From positions 64,289,984 through 64,353,983 of the forward strand of contig CM022950.1 in NCBI GenBank assembly GCA_012931725.1: a DNA stretch of 64,000 bases, written 5' to 3'. Every line of letters starts with the position of its first letter. Position 1 is the first letter of the stretch. The notes below the pieces were generated by a model. It was not told the DNA's origin, ran no database searches, and worked only from the letters and a program-made list of their open reading frames with translations. Source of the stretch: Litsea cubeba. Lineage: Eukaryota; Streptophyta; Magnoliopsida; Laurales; Lauraceae. Of this stretch, positions 1-12,386 are shown piece by piece. The position numbers were made by a program, and so were the translations under genes.

Positions 1-319
1 ATATACTTTCTGTTTGATTCCATGACTTAATAAGATGTACACAGATAACAGCCCCAGGAGAAAGTTTCAACCATTCACATTTTGGAAGTAGAATAAAGCA
101 AGTGCACACAAAAACGGGAAGATCATGACAGGAAGGTGTCAATGAGAAAAAAAAAAGTGATTCAAACCGACAGAACAGTGGTAAGGCATTTCCTTCCACA
201 GGGACAACAATGGTTCAATCCTGGTCGTTGTCTTGTTGGTGAGGGACCTATGTAGCATGGGTGGGTGAGTTAAAGAGTATTTACCAGATAAAAAGTAGTT
301 AATCCTTAAAGAACAGAGG

Positions 320-700
320 GTCGTCCTCAGTTGATGAGATACACCAAGGTAAGAATGGCTTCTGCCCAAACGCTATGTGGAACACGGGAATGGGAATATG
401 GGATGCATGAAAAAGGGAACTGGCAATATGTAGAATGTGAATATGTTAGCCACTCTATTCTGTTCCAGCATACAATGACCAGGCAACCTGTGATATGTTG
501 TGATAGAAATTTCTGAAATTTGAAAGAAAGATATTTACCCCCAGAATCAGACCTAAATGTCTTAATTTTAACAAATAATTGATTTTTAATCATTCCAGGA
601 GTATCTTGTTCTCGTGCTTAATAATTTGATATATTTACCCCCAGAATCAGACCTAAGTTTTTTAATTTTAACAAATACTTGAGTTCTTATTATTCTAGGA
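320..700 (-). pseudogene. Ty1/copia integrase relic with a local tandem duplication
   Basis: The minus strand at 593-327 reads KIKTFRSDSGGKYLSFKFQ and later PHSVWAEAILTLVYLIN. Both are hallmark stretches of the copia integrase core (RSDxGGEY region and WAEAVxTAVYLINR region). The catalytic-core glutamate neighbourhood (QNGVxERK) is degraded. The segment starting TATTTACCCCCAGAATCAG occurs twice, at 531 and 634, so about 103 bp covering the RSDSGG codons were tandemly duplicated after insertion. It lies in the CBSX3 intron in the same orientation as the gene. Confidence 0.8.
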
Positions 701-1162
701 GCAGAAAAATAAGACCTTGGAAGGAGCTTATAAATAACCCATGAATAAAGTTTAGAAGATCAATCAGAGAATGCATCTCAACATTAGCAAGCTTTGTTAA
801 AAGATCAAAGTCCAATTAATCTCACCTCTCATAGATCCATAGTCTGCAAAATACACTGTAGGGATGGTTGCAATTGCATAAAGAGAAGGGGGAAAAAACC
901 TCAGCCAAAGACTTTCACTAGACTGCACGCCTTACAAAAATTTGAAATGGGATCCCCTTCATGAACTGAATAATGAATGTGTAAATAAGAATAATTATTT
1001 TTTAATGTTTTTCAAGTTTTTGGGGCTTTATGGAGCATGACTCCGTCCAACTGGGCTGGTCACCTCTATGTTGTCCGAGTTTTAAAACCTTGGCGTGGAG
1101 TGATTTTTTAGCTTATTGGAACCCAAGGTGACGCCTCATTAAATAAAACGAATGTTGCAGAT

Positions 1163-1330
1163 TTGGTTGGAGTTATGCGTACTCTCCAGAAGATCAATAT
1201 TGCAGAGTATGGTTTTGTTGTTGTCTTCTCGATGATTTGGCCTGAGAGAAATAAGAGAACTTTTCAAAATATCTCCTATATTACTTATGAAGTTGCTCAT
1301 CTGGTCGTTCTCTCACCATCATATGGGCCA
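1163..1330 (+). pseudogene. possible LINE-type ORF2 C-terminal scrap
   Basis: The plus strand encodes ...MIWPERNKRTFQ..., resembling the W-x-W-x-ERN-x-R-x-F motif near the end of many plant LINE ORF2 proteins. It is short and has no supporting neighbours, so this is tentative. Confidence 0.3.
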
Positions 1331-1836
1331 TCCCTTCTTATCAATTTGATCAATATTTTATTTCTGATCTTTGGCATTGTAACCATACTGGTACAGATAC
1401 GCCATTACATTGTTATGCTTTGTGTTTCCCTTCGGAAAGCTTATCTTTATAACTTGTTAGCTTGAGAATTAACCCATTACCATCTCAAAGAGGAAAAAAT
1501 TGTATGCTACCTTGCAAATTACAGTATTATTTAAGTGTGTAAAACAATTTGAGGGAAAGTGTGTAAAACAATTTGAGGGAAAAGATCTCCACAATTTAGA
1601 ATTTGACCTCTATTGCAATAAAAAACCTGACTTAGATTTTCATGATATAAATCCCTAGTTTAAGAAGCATTAGCATGGTCAGACTACTATAAAACATAAC
1701 TAAGCTGCAATTTTACATCTCAAATCTGCATCTAGACAGAGAAATTCAACATTATCAACAATATCATAAGTCAATAGAAAATAAGCAAATTAGTTTATGC
1801 GACTTGATACATAATTGACAAAAATTTCTTCATTAC

Positions 1837-2423
1837 CTCTCTCAGTGATTATTCCAGCAATTGACTTCTGCTCTCCAGGCTTAACCACCACTAAAGCTCC
1901 AACATTATGTTGTGTCATCTACAATGAATTTAGTATTAAATGATTTCATGACATTTGGAAAGACACAAAAGTACAAATATGCACTAGTCATGTTGTTCTG
2001 TTTCCACACAATGTAGTGCGTGCAAAACATGGAAGTTGACCACCGATTAATGACAAGTGGCACCTGAATGGAAATTCAAAGTTCAACTTGAATTGACAAA
2101 GAATTCCAACCAACAAGATATTCACATAAAGAAAACTGCTCCAAACTCTAAAAGCACGAACATACCGACTTCACAGCATCATAAACGGTATCATCTGTTG
2201 TGCACCAAAGCCAAGATCCATCGGCACCTTTACCTTTGGAATTTAGGACGTCTGAAATTGTGGTACTTTCAAACCCATGCTCTTCCAAGCGAGCGGAGGA
2301 AGCTGATTTGAAGCGTGAAAATATAGCAGACCGCATGATTGGATCCACAACGCGCACATGTTGTACAACAGCTTGTTTAAGAATGTGTCCATGGTATCTG
2401 ATTGCTTGAATTGCACCTTGCAT
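1837..2423 (-). CDS. CBSX3: CBSX3-like CBS-domain protein, first two coding exons (partial gene)
   Basis: Exon 1 is 2423-2166 (86 codons, ATG at 2423) and exon 2 is 1918-1837 (27 codons plus one base). Donor GTATG follows 2166, acceptor AG precedes 1918, and donor GTAATG follows 1837. Exon 1 begins MQGAIQAIR, then a basic serine/arginine-rich leader typical of a mitochondrial transit peptide, then SKGKGADGSWLWCTTDDTV. Exon 2 reads MTQHNVGALVVVKPGEQ and ends at IITER. This matches the start of the first CBS domain of Arabidopsis CBSX3 as I recall it, a mitochondrial protein reported to act on o-type thioredoxin. The rest of CBS1, all of CBS2 and the stop codon are not in the window; they should lie left of position 1. 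Open reading frame past 2166 is intron read-through. Identity is very likely; whether the gene is intact cannot be judged here. Confidence 0.93.
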
Positions 2424-3160
2424 TTTGCCTAGAAAATCACATGTTTTAAGGAATCATGCAAACTATATGTGTCTACAAATTCAATGTCTCATGAAAAGTT
2501 GCAAACTGAGGGAAGTATGCATCCAATTCTAGAACTTTGATACTGGAAAAGATATAGCAGAAGATGAACCTTAACCATATCACTGAGAAGCAACACAGAA
2601 AATTTAATAAAAAATCTCCTTATAAACCCGAGAAACCAATTTTCTAAAATTAAATGATTCATGCTGTACCATTTATCTTAGATATTACTAGACCATATCT
2701 AATTTCACTGTGAAAATTTACAGACTTGTAGAAAATTCTATGAAAAAGATATTGAATACCTTTTATACACACAAGTGAACAGAACAAAAATAAATAAATT
2801 AGAAGGATAGGCATATAAATGCTTGAATGTATATATTTCACATACTTGTGTAGTGGCTTGGGGAACTGGTACATGGATCACGTGACAGCTATGGCCAAAG
2901 ACTACATCAGCAAGTCTGAGTGTGCAAAAGAAATGAAAACAACCATTACATGACATCAGTCCAAGAGGGTTATGGCCTACACCTTGTGGTATTGTTAACC
3001 ACATATTTGGACAGCTAAGCCCTTGGGGCCAGACGCCGCCAGAGAGCCAATGCTATATTTGAAGTTTGGTTCTTTATTTTGGTAGCTGAGAAAGGAATGG
3101 ATCTTACAAATGCAGAAATTGCAAAGATACTATGTTACAAAGACATGATTTTCATAATTT
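2424..3160 (-). other. CBSX3 5' flanking region
   Basis: This lies directly upstream of the CBSX3 start codon and should hold its 5' UTR and promoter. The DNA is AT-rich. I see no clear TATA box at a convincing distance and no other gene. Confidence 0.4.
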
Positions 3161-3164
3161 TATT

Positions 3165-4960
3165 AAAGTCTAGCTAACCAAAAAATAAACTAATCTCCTA
3201 ATATAATGGTACGTCCCAGACTACATAATCTACATGGTCCATCAACTCCTTTGAGACCTCATTCGATTTCATGGTGCGGGAATTGATGCATCAAAAGATT
3301 ATTAAGTAGAATAAAGAATCTAGCCATCGGAAGTGACTTGGTGAAGAAATCAGCCAGTTGATATGATAAGGAGATCGACACGTGTAATAGTGCCTATTAG
3401 ATCTACAATTGAAAGGTGGTCTGTAAGGTCAAAAGGCATCTAGGGTCAATAAAAACAGCACAAAAAACGGCTGATAGACATTGAACCAGAATGGGGTCTC
3501 GCTATAGCGAGAATGGTATTGAGAGCCCAGTTGGATCCGGACTCTAAAGGAGAAAAGACAAACTCCTATTCTGATTGGATTATTATTAGGCGTCTCTTGC
3601 ACGGATTTGGGACTATAAATTGGGTGTTTCTCACAACCCAAAGAGACACAGATCATCTCTCAAGTTCTGAATTAGTGATCTAATTGAGAGAAATTTTCTC
3701 TAGAGATTTATTGAAGAGTTGTGCTGCCAAGTACTCTAGAGGGCCAGGTTCTTCTGCATCCCTTATAGAAGATCATCTTCTTGCGTAAAAGATTTGAAGA
3801 GTCAAGCGCTAGATTGAGTCTGTTGCAATCAACGATGTGAAGTTGTTGAAGCGTGAATCGACACAAGGTAACTTCAGTCCTTAGGTAGGAGATATCTGGA
3901 GAGGAAATCTGAGTTTCTTGTAATTGCGAGATTCATAATGTTTGATTATTGATCCAGTTCGGATCCGTGGTTTTTCCCCCGGTTAGGATTTTCCACGCTA
4001 AATCTGGTGTCCTTGTGGTGTGTGCTTGTGATTTTATTTCCGTTGCATAGATTATTATTTTTTGCACATTATTGGGATGATTTATTCAGTGGACCAATCT
4101 AGAGATCTCGTACCCTAAACCTTCATTGTCGTTGTCAAAATGCCAAGGATACAAATTCAAGTAAGCTTCCATTTCAAAAAATAAAACAATTAAGAAATGA
4201 AGCACCAAAATTAAATTTTACACGCCATCACAAACCTGAATTAAAAATTGGGAACTATTAGGTAATAGGAATGACTGTTAGAGTGTCACCTCTCCCCTGA
4301 ATTAGTGACGCTTGATGTTGATCAAAATTTAATCATGTCGCTAGACCCAAAGTTTAATATGGAACTTTTTCTCCTATGAGCAAACCGCATAGTGTTCACT
4401 TGTGGTCCAGCTCATGTGTCCCACTTCGAGGCATATCTTGTAGTGGGGGAAAGCTAGATGGAAAGGTCCACTTATGGATAATAAAAAATCAGTCAGATTA
4501 TCTTCGCTACATTAAAGTCTAATGGCATTTTGACCATAGTTTTTTTTTATCTTATTTTATTTTTATAAGATTCCATCCAATGGTAAGTGAAAGTTCAATG
4601 AGTGTAAAATTGGGCCTCGTGCAGATCGTGAAATGATAAGTGTGAAAAGGGCTGCAGTGATCAAAGGTGGGACCAAGTGGGTCCTATAGAGCTGGACAGT
4701 ACCTAGGGTTCACTTGTAGGATAAAATTTTTCACTTTTAATATGCCTCATTTGCATGATGCTTTTGGTGTAAGGGTTAAAAATTATTCCGTGAAGCTCCC
4801 CTATATTGTCACTTCATCACAAAGGTTTGAAGCAAAAGCCTTTTTAGCTATTGGGTTAGAAACACCAGGCTTGGTATGCGCTAATCAACTAAAGAAAACT
4901 AAACAAAATCGGGTTGGGCTTGCAACTTCCTGACCACCAATAATCCATAGAACTGAATAT
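3165..4960. repeat. duplicated segment, copy A
   Basis: Sequence at about 3165-3421 and 4126-4960 reappears, diverged, at about 5240-5294 and 8125-9370. Shared landmarks include CTACATAATCTACATGGTCC, GTGACTTGGTGAAGAAAT, TTAGTGACGCTTGATGTTGA and CATTTGCATGATGCTTTTGG, in the same order and orientation. Copy A is interrupted by one LTR (3422-4125). The minus strand near 3400-3240 encodes LADFFTKSLP-like residues, so the duplicated unit includes a copia RNase H 3' relic. Confidence 0.75.
3422..4125 (+). mobile_element. solo LTR, same family as 42371-43421
   Basis: The unit starts TGTAAGG and ends CCTTCA. Comparison with copy B of the duplicated segment shows an insertion here, flanked by an imperfect 5-bp TSD (TGGTC/TTGTC). 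From about 3660 to 4110 it is strongly similar to 42950-43400, including GAGTCTGTTGCAATCA and GGAAATCTGAGTTTCTTGTA. A perfect palindrome CTCGCTATAGCGAG sits near 3498. No internal coding region is present. Confidence 0.65.
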
Positions 4961-5294
4961 GAAAAAAGCTTGCGATGCCTTCTTTCATTAAACCCATCTC
5001 ATTAGTATCTTATTAGTGGTTGACGAAATGAGTTGCACTTGTGTGTCATCCACAAAAATAACCTTTGTAGAAAATGGCCACGAAAGTCAAAGAATTCAGC
5101 TCAAGGGCTCCACCATCACAAAGATCACTCTAATTCAACAACAAAATGCAATGAGAAAGTTTGGAAAGGCGATAAATTAGCCGGGTTATAACAAACAAAG
5201 AGAACTACAAAACCCGAGCCCTGAAAACTATGATTTACATACTTGTATGTAAGTCTATCTAACCAAAAAATAAACTAATCTCCTATGATAATGG

Positions 5295-8124
5295 TGTTGG
5301 AAATTTATACTAAAAGCATACTTTTATGCATTTTTCTTTAACTGATTTATTTATTAGTATATTTTGGTCTTTCATCTTTATGAGAATTTGTATGTGCAAA
5401 TGATTGCATTGTTTAGTATTATGCATGAGTGTGTCTTTTATTTTATAAAGTAGACAAGTTGGTGTGTAGAGTTCAGCTTATATACGGAAGACTTATTTGT
5501 CAGTCCTTATAGAATATAAGTTGTTATTCACAATCTAGATGGATTTGGACACACCATCGGTACGATTGTAGCATGATGTTTCAGCAGGCTTGTCTTGGCT
5601 GCGGGAAACGGAATAGTTTTAACTCATTATGCTAGTACGCTTTGTGTGTATTGAACATGACCGCTTTTGGGTTTATTGTATTTATACTGACTATATAAGA
5701 CGATTAACATCCAAATGGTTATTCTGAGTGCTTGTGCTCTTAATCCTGATATAAATAATTGATATATACATTTAGTGTTTCACATTCTGATTTACAAAGG
5801 AGTGAGATCTTTTATGGGTCAATAATCTCAGTAAATTGGATGACTACACTACGTGTATCAAGGATGAAAATAGCGGCCGATACGTAGCGTATCGGCCGCT
5901 AAATCGGGTGTAGCGGTGGACACCGCTACGCTTCATGGAAAAAATCGCCGCTCACAACTGTGGCGGCCCGTAGCGGCCGCTACACATGCGTAGCGGCCGA
6001 TACGGCCGCCACGTATCGCCCCCTCCCCCACCCACCCACCCACCGACCGCTGCTGCATTTTTTTTTTTAAATGGCATTCACTGGTGCACTGCTTCTTCTT
6101 TCCTTTTCATGAAGAACAAACAAGGAAAAAAAATAGAAAATAGATAGAGAGGGAGGAGTTTGTAGATGACTTACCTGGATCGGCAGCGCCAGCAGCAGCA
6201 GCCAGCAGCAGCACGATCAGCGGCGGCAGCGATGGCACTGGTTCCACTGCTCCATGCAGCAGCCTACTCCTCCTTCAATTTCTTCTCCTTCTCCTCCTCC
6301 TCCTTTCCCTCTTCTTCTTCTTTTTCTCCTTTCCTTCTTCTCATTCTCTCTCGATGCTTCGGGCGAAATCTAGGGCAGCCCGATGGCCCTCTTTCATTTT
6401 ATTTAAGGGGTCAGCTATGGGCCCCACGATGGGGCCACCTGATGAAAGGCATATATATAAGCTAAATGGGCCATTAAAATAACATTTAAAAATCCATTAA
6501 GAAAATGACTTAAAAACCATTGAAAAACCAATACATTAAAAAAAAAAAAAAACCAACCATCAAAAGTCATTAAAAAATTATTCAAAAAAATCGTCCAATT
6601 TTTTTTTAAAAACGACCATTCAAAAATATTAACTGGGCCCATCCAAAGAAAAGCTGAAAAACTTTGTAGTCTTTTTAACCACTGGTGGGCTCCATCATGA
6701 GGCTAGGATTTTAAAATAAAAAAGTCATGCCTTAGCCAAATATTACTTAATTGAAATTAATGCCTATGTCAAAATTCACTCTAATTAGAAATAGGGTCAT
6801 ATCCAACTTTCACACAGTCATGCTAACTGAAAATATTACTAGTGGCACTACAAATGATAAGACTGATGGGAAGAGAATAGTGATGTCATATATCCTAATT
6901 CTTAAGTCTTAAGTCTTGACTTCATGACATGGTTCTTTTTTGTTATGAGCCTTTCACATTAATTGGAAATAGGTTTTAGCCAAATTTCAATCTAATAGGA
7001 AATACTTAAGTAAGGCCTTGACCAAAGTACATTTTAATAGAAAATGAGCCCTTTTCATTTTAATAGGAAATAGACTCTAATCAAATTTAATTTTTAACAT
7101 AAAAATATTTATGAGCTTTTCATTATTTTTTAAGTTACCATGACTAAGAAACATGAATACATGTGAAAAAACTAATCATTACTATTATTTTCTATTGATA
7201 CAGCGATTCAGGACCTCATATGTTGAGAGCACCGCTACACCCCCTTTTCTTACTTACTTTTGCAAAAGAAACACATTTTCTTTCATTTTATAATTTTCAG
7301 GATTTTCTGAATTTTTTTCAGATTTTTTTGGCGATTTTTTCAAATCGCACCGCTACGCCGCTACGTATCCCCGCTACGCTACCTATCGCCCGCTTCGTAG
7401 CAGTTTGGCGGCGGGCCGCTACGCCCGCCGCTACCGCTATTTTCATCCTTGACGTGTATGGTGCATATTATTTTATTGACGGAATCCACGTCCCGTAATA
7501 GGGATTGATGATATCCCCTTGATGAAGTTTTTAAGTTTTGATAATGTCAAACCCTGCAGGTGGACTTCGTGTCCGACATATCAAATAAGTTGAGCATAGG
7601 TCTTAAGGAGTTATAAAGATATCGATTAAATATAGATGTCAGTAATTATTTAATTGATGGATATCTGAAATCTTAATGTGGGGAGATTAATAAGCATTTA
7701 ATAATAAGAAGTTCGAAATATTATTTTGAGAATAAAGGACAGGAGTGCAATTATAATTCTCTAGTCGACTGAATTATAATTTATGGAACTAGGATTGTAA
7801 TTTGGGTCGGGGTTTCCTACTTCCTTTAGAAGCCTATTCCTTATTTACTTCTTAGGGTCCCTACTGGAGCCTATAAATATGTGTTATTGCTCTTTAGGTC
7901 AAAACACACAAGAGAAATCTCATTTTTAAGAGCAGAGAGAATTCACAGAGGAGGCCCACACCTTGGTGCGGATTCAATGATAGAGGAATACAGTAGAAGA
8001 TTTTGAGATTTTCGAGTTGCTGTTATATCGAGATCAAATCAGAGAGATCTCGATCTTTGATCATCATTATTTCCGCATTAATTTGTAAGCAATATCTAGG
8101 GTTCTTGGCGGTAGCTTCCCAACA
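5295..8124 (+). mobile_element. solo LTR with perfect TSD, carrying a nested hAT-like element
   Basis: It begins TGTTGGAAATT and ends CTTCCCAACA, with matching inverted ends TGTTGG/CCAACA. It is flanked by the 5-bp TSD AATGG at 5290-5294 and 8125-8129. The empty-site sequence is confirmed by copy A of the duplicated segment. A TATA-like CCTATAAATATG lies at about 7870. Removing the nested element and its TSD leaves about 1.23 kb. There is no internal domain or second LTR, so it is a solo LTR, probably copia-type. Confidence 0.85.
5859..7451. mobile_element. hAT-like non-autonomous DNA transposon (GTAGCGGCC-type)
   Basis: An 18-bp perfect terminal inverted repeat (TIR), CAAGGATGAAAATAGCGG, is at 5859-5876 and its complement ends at 7451. 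A perfect 8-bp TSD, ACGTGTAT, flanks it at 5851-5858 and 7452-7459. The 8-bp TSD and CA...TG ends fit the hAT superfamily. Subterminal DNA (about 5870-6020 and 7345-7440) is packed with GTAGCGGCCGCTAC-type palindromic motifs. The interior is non-coding, with CAG and TTC-rich simple sequence near 6185-6350. No transposase is encoded. Confidence 0.9.
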
Positions 8125-9390
8125 AATGGTACATCACAGACTACATAATCTACATGGTCCATCAACTCCTTTAACACCCATCAAGGTCACAGTGCAATAG
8201 TTAATGCATCAAACGATTATTAAGTAGATGAAAGAATCTAGCCATCAGAACTCGGAAGTGACTTGGTGAAGAAATTAGCCAGTTTATATGACAAGGACAT
8301 AGAGACAAGTGTAATAGTGCCTATTAGATCTACAACTGAAAGGCGATCGTTGTGACAATGACGATGTTGCAGGTTCAAGCAAGTTTACATTTCAAATAAA
8401 TAAATAAATAAATGAAGCACCGAAATTACATTGAACACGCCATCGCAAACCTGAATTTAAAATTAGGAGTATTAGACCATGAGAATGACCGTCGCCGCGC
8501 TCTTGAATTAGTGACGCTTGATGTTGATCGAAACTTAATTGTGTTACTAGACACAGTGTTTAATATGGGAATTCTTCTCCTATGAGCAAACCACATGGTG
8601 TTCAGATGTGGTGCCGCTCCCAAAGCCAAAAAATCAGCCATGTCACATTATCTTAGCCCTATTTAAGCGCCTTAAAGTCTAATAGCATTTTGACCATAGA
8701 CTTTTTTTTTTTTTAAAGATTCAATCCAATGGCGAGTGCATGTTTGATGAGTGTAAAATTGAGCCTCATGCCAGATTGTTAGATGACAAGAGAGTGAAAG
8801 GAGTTGCACTCATTAAGGCAGGACTATAGAGCTGGACCGGACTGTGATAAGAGCCCAGAGCGATAAGGACTGAGTTGTTGGACAAGCTAACGAGCCTGCT
8901 ATTATGGTGGGTAGATGATCCAGAGTAGGATGCTTTGCAAGAATTAGCAAAAGTCGTCTCAATCTTATCTATCAGGTTGTAAGATCAAGTAAGAGTTGCC
9001 AGCATATTTCCTTTCCTGCTTAGTAATAATTATCCCATATTTTTTCTCCGAGTTAGCGACAATTATCCTTGATTTTAGGTGTAAATTTAAAATTATTTCT
9101 ATCTATATATTCAGCATTAGCTATTTAGAAGAGAAGAACTAATGAGATCAGGATATCAGAAATTATCCCTAAAATTTTTGCTTACATAAGAAGGTCTGGT
9201 CCATACTCGAATTTGGATAATTTTACCTAGTCCATCCTCAAGTTTGGAGGGTTCCATCTTCTATTCCACTCTGCTGAACATCAAATCGCACATGGGGTTA
9301 GCTCGTAGGAGAAGATTTTCCCTTTTATTATATACCTCATTTGCATAATGCTTTTGGTGTAAGCCTTAAAAATCTCGTGTGTCAGCCGAG

Positions 9391-9510
9391 GTATTAAAAA
9401 TGGGAATCGGGACCCGGCCGGCTCGGCCATGGCCATGAGTCCGAGTCCGCACGGCAGAGTCGCATGGGACTCAGCCGAGTCGGGCCGAGTCCGAGTCTAG
9501 AAACATACAC
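9391..9510. mobile_element. possible hAT-like element end (GAGTCC-type subterminal repeats)
   Basis: TATTAAAAATGGGAATCGGG leads into a cluster of GAGTCCGAGTC and ACTCAGCCGAGTCGG motifs. A related end lies at 38988 (ATTAAAAAATCAGAATCGGG). The matching opposite end and a TSD were not found in either case, so these may be truncated. Confidence 0.4.
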
Positions 9511-11734
9511 TAGGTCCGATGACATTAGTTATATATCCGGACTTTCTACATCAAACGCGAAATATAGCCACATTTTGACTACCAAAATTTTGAAGTTGCT
9601 GATCAAAGGATGATGATTTTGATTTTGAGGTAAAAAAAAAACCCCAAAATGAATGTTCTTCTTGGCCACCAATTTAACCAAACGGAGATCGAGATCGAGA
9701 TCGAGGTCAGTGGTTGAGAAAAAAAAAATAACCAGGACAAAATCATCTAAATTCTAAACCCCTTCCGTGGGCATGACATGAAAGACGACGATCGCCGCTG
9801 TTTCCCTCTCTCTAATCATAGATTTCGACGCAAAATCCGGATAACAAAAAGAAGAACTCAAAAGACCATTGTGTTGGAGGACTTTTCTTTCTTTCTTTTG
9901 TGCTGCTGCGAGAACCTATAGTATAGAAATATGGATCATCCATTTTCTGGATATCGATCCCATCATCCCCACCACACCACAGATCAAAATCAAACAATTA
10001 CTTCATACATGAATATATATATATATATATATAACAACAACAATAATAATAGAAGAAGAAGAAAGGAGGAAAATAGTGGTAGGAAACACTCGGACCTTAT
10101 AGAACGGAAGCACTCTGCACTCACAGAAGGAGAGACAAAGTTGAGGAAGCGCTGTGGAAACACTTTGACAGCAGCAAGCGGGATGGGCGCACCTGATAAA
10201 GCTCTCTTTACGTTTATTTATTTACTTTACATAAATTATCCAATATGCACACTGCATGCACACTGTGTGCCCAACACGTGCACTCATAGTGGAGCCCACT
10301 GATGGTACATCCGACTGGACTGGACCACACGTATTCCCTAAATTTCACACATCCCCTGTGAATTGGTACTCATCCAAGTGGTCTGAACGGTTGGAGCGAT
10401 TATACAGATGGATATAAATTGTGGGCCCGGACGATATGCTTTAGAATGCTTAGATGGGACTATTTTTTTTTTTTAGAAAGAAAGGCCCCACCGAGATCTA
10501 CAAAACCCCCTTTATCACAGATCAAGCTCGGGCCACAGCTGGCCCGCACAGCTTGGGGGCACACAGACGCTCAGTGCGCCTGCGCTCACCTGATCAAGGC
10601 CTCTATTTATTTATAATAAAATATTCGGATGGGAAAGAAGAAGATAAGGATCACTAATAAAGAGGAATATAATAATATCATCACGTCACGTATAAGCTCA
10701 GTGGGTCGAAGGAGTTGGGAAGATGAAGCATGCACGCGCGCGAGTAGAGAGAGAGAGAGGCATAACCGCACAAGTGCATAGCACAACGCACCACAACAGC
10801 GACATCATATTCATTCATGTCAAATCGATTCCAATTTCCACGCCGACCCTTTCGCGAATCCCTTTCCCGTGTTGGCAGGGGGTGTGGTGGCACTGCATCA
10901 GCAACTCCCCGTGAATGTGAATGTGAATGTGATTTACCAAAAGAAAACCTCTCCCCGCTCCGTCCATGAGATGAGTAGATGGTGGGACCCAATTACTTCA
11001 TCAAATATATAAAGTAAAGCTTAAAATTTTTTAGAGGGATTTTTTTTCTTCACCTTAGTCTAATTAGTTTTTATTAATTAGCTTAGAGATGGTCAATACG
11101 GCCCCATAGATAGACTATTATGATAATTATCTGAATTCTGCACTTGAAGGATCAAGATTCTTCCTCTTTCATTATGTGATGTGACACTTCTTAATCTTGT
11201 GTTATATATTCCTCCCACATGATCACAGGGGCCTATCTCTTTCTGTCGTTTTCAAGTACTAAACTTTGCTTTTGGATTTTTACATTAGAGATTAGTTTTC
11301 ATGTTAATTAATTTATCTGTGGGTTGACAGATTTAAATATGCAATGCAAATTGTCAAAGCTTGTTGTTAACTTTTTTATGAATAAGAATTCGAGAATCAT
11401 ATTGTTCATGCATTTAACAATTTCTATCGCTGCACATTCAAGGGAAGTTAAGTTAGATTGAGTTGACTCGGAACTTAAGCTTGTGCTTGTGCTTGAGCCT
11501 AATCTATGTTTCAAATAAGACACTTATATATTTTTTAAATGAAATAATTTAGAGCTAAAGTAAGCTAGCCGTGCTATCCACACCGATCCCCTCTGATACC
11601 CAGTTTTATTCTTTTTTTTTTTTTTTTATAAATCCATTTAATCAAAGTTAAGTTTATTTTTTTATTATTAAATTTTTTTATTAAGTGGCAAATGCCATTC
11701 ATGTAAAAGCATATCTATATTCAAGACAACATTT
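9511..11734. other. intergenic, no gene recognised
   Basis: This stretch holds AT- and GA-rich simple sequence (a TA run near 10013-10033, AGAAG near 10050, GAGA near 10750) and the dispersed repeat at about 10280-10620. Short ORFs here show no recognisable domain or codon pattern. Confidence 0.5.
10280..10620. repeat. dispersed repeat core, copy 1
   Basis: GGAGCCCACTGATGGTACAT..., a CATCCAAGTGGTCTGAACGG-like block, GGGCCCGGAC and a T-run followed by AG... are also found in order at 36595-36850 and inside the MITE at 51718-52092. The three copies share the core but not the ends. Confidence 0.5.
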
Positions 11735-12316
11735 TGATGAGTCAGGCCCAAATGACCCAACAAGTGATGGTGAGTCAGGTCCAGGTGATCCGGTCCAAGC
11801 CCAAGTGACCCATTCCAGGATGATGGGTCAAGCCAAAGCAACTCGATTCGTGATCTGTTTAGTCCGTTAAGATCCGAAGCTTGCTTCACGAAGCCTCGTC
11901 ACGTCAAGGATACCACGTCGCTTTGGAAGAATTCCTCTCCTTACCCACTTTTACCAATTCGTGCGGAGAAGATCTCACCTGCCTCGTCCCTCGAGGGCAG
12001 CTCTAAGGTTCCAAAGAGACGTTGTATTAAAGTCGTCCCCATCTGTTAGGGGAAGACTACAAATAGGAGAGCCCTCTCATCACTTGAGGGGCAATTGATA
12101 TCTTTCCATTTTTCTACTCTTGTATTCTCCTAGCCTGTAATCCCTATTCATTGGAGAAGTAAAATACCACAGGCAACCTCTGCCTTTTTGAAGTGGACGT
12201 AGGTTATTTTGACCGAACCACTATAATCCCTTTTCTCTCCTCTTTAATTATTGAATTATTGCATTTAGCATTTATTACTCGACCGGTGGTGTCCGAAACC
12301 AATTTTGGCATCATCA
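11735..12316 (+). repeat. 5' LTR of the gypsy element
   Basis: 582 bp, TGATGA...TCATCA. It contains TACAAATAGGAGAGCC as a possible TATA-region match and the TTGTATTCTCC block. It pairs with 20101-20696. Confidence 0.93.
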
Positions 12317-12386
12317 GTTTGGCGCTGTCTGTGGGAAACGAAAATTAAAGCTAAAGTTCTCACTTCACACATATTCTTCAGAAATT

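Larger units (their letters stand above)
1..1836 (-). other. CBSX3 intron 2 (open at window edge)
   Basis: After the exon 2 donor at 1836 no further CBSX3 exon is visible down to position 1, so this intron is at least 1.8 kb. It holds a copia integrase relic with a 103-bp duplication (about 320-700) and a possible LINE scrap near 1163-1330. The remainder is AT-rich with no recognised feature. Intron 1, by contrast, is only 247 bp (1919-2165). Confidence 0.75.
5240..9370. repeat. duplicated segment, copy B
   Basis: This is the second copy of the unit at 3165-4960. It is interrupted by the solo LTR at 5295-8124 and by additional sequence at about 8840-9290 that copy A lacks. The copia-like TTGGTGAAGAAAT region recurs at about 8265. 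The two copies differ by many substitutions and indels, so the duplication is old. Confidence 0.7.

Noticed and set aside
6166..6465. ORF with poly-Q/A and serine runs
   Set aside because: Simple repeats within the hAT-like element interior; no transposase similarity.
8840..9290. Possible further LTR insertion (TGTGATAAG...GCACA) in duplicated copy B
   Set aside because: No matching TSD or inverted end could be confirmed, so it is left as unassigned extra sequence.
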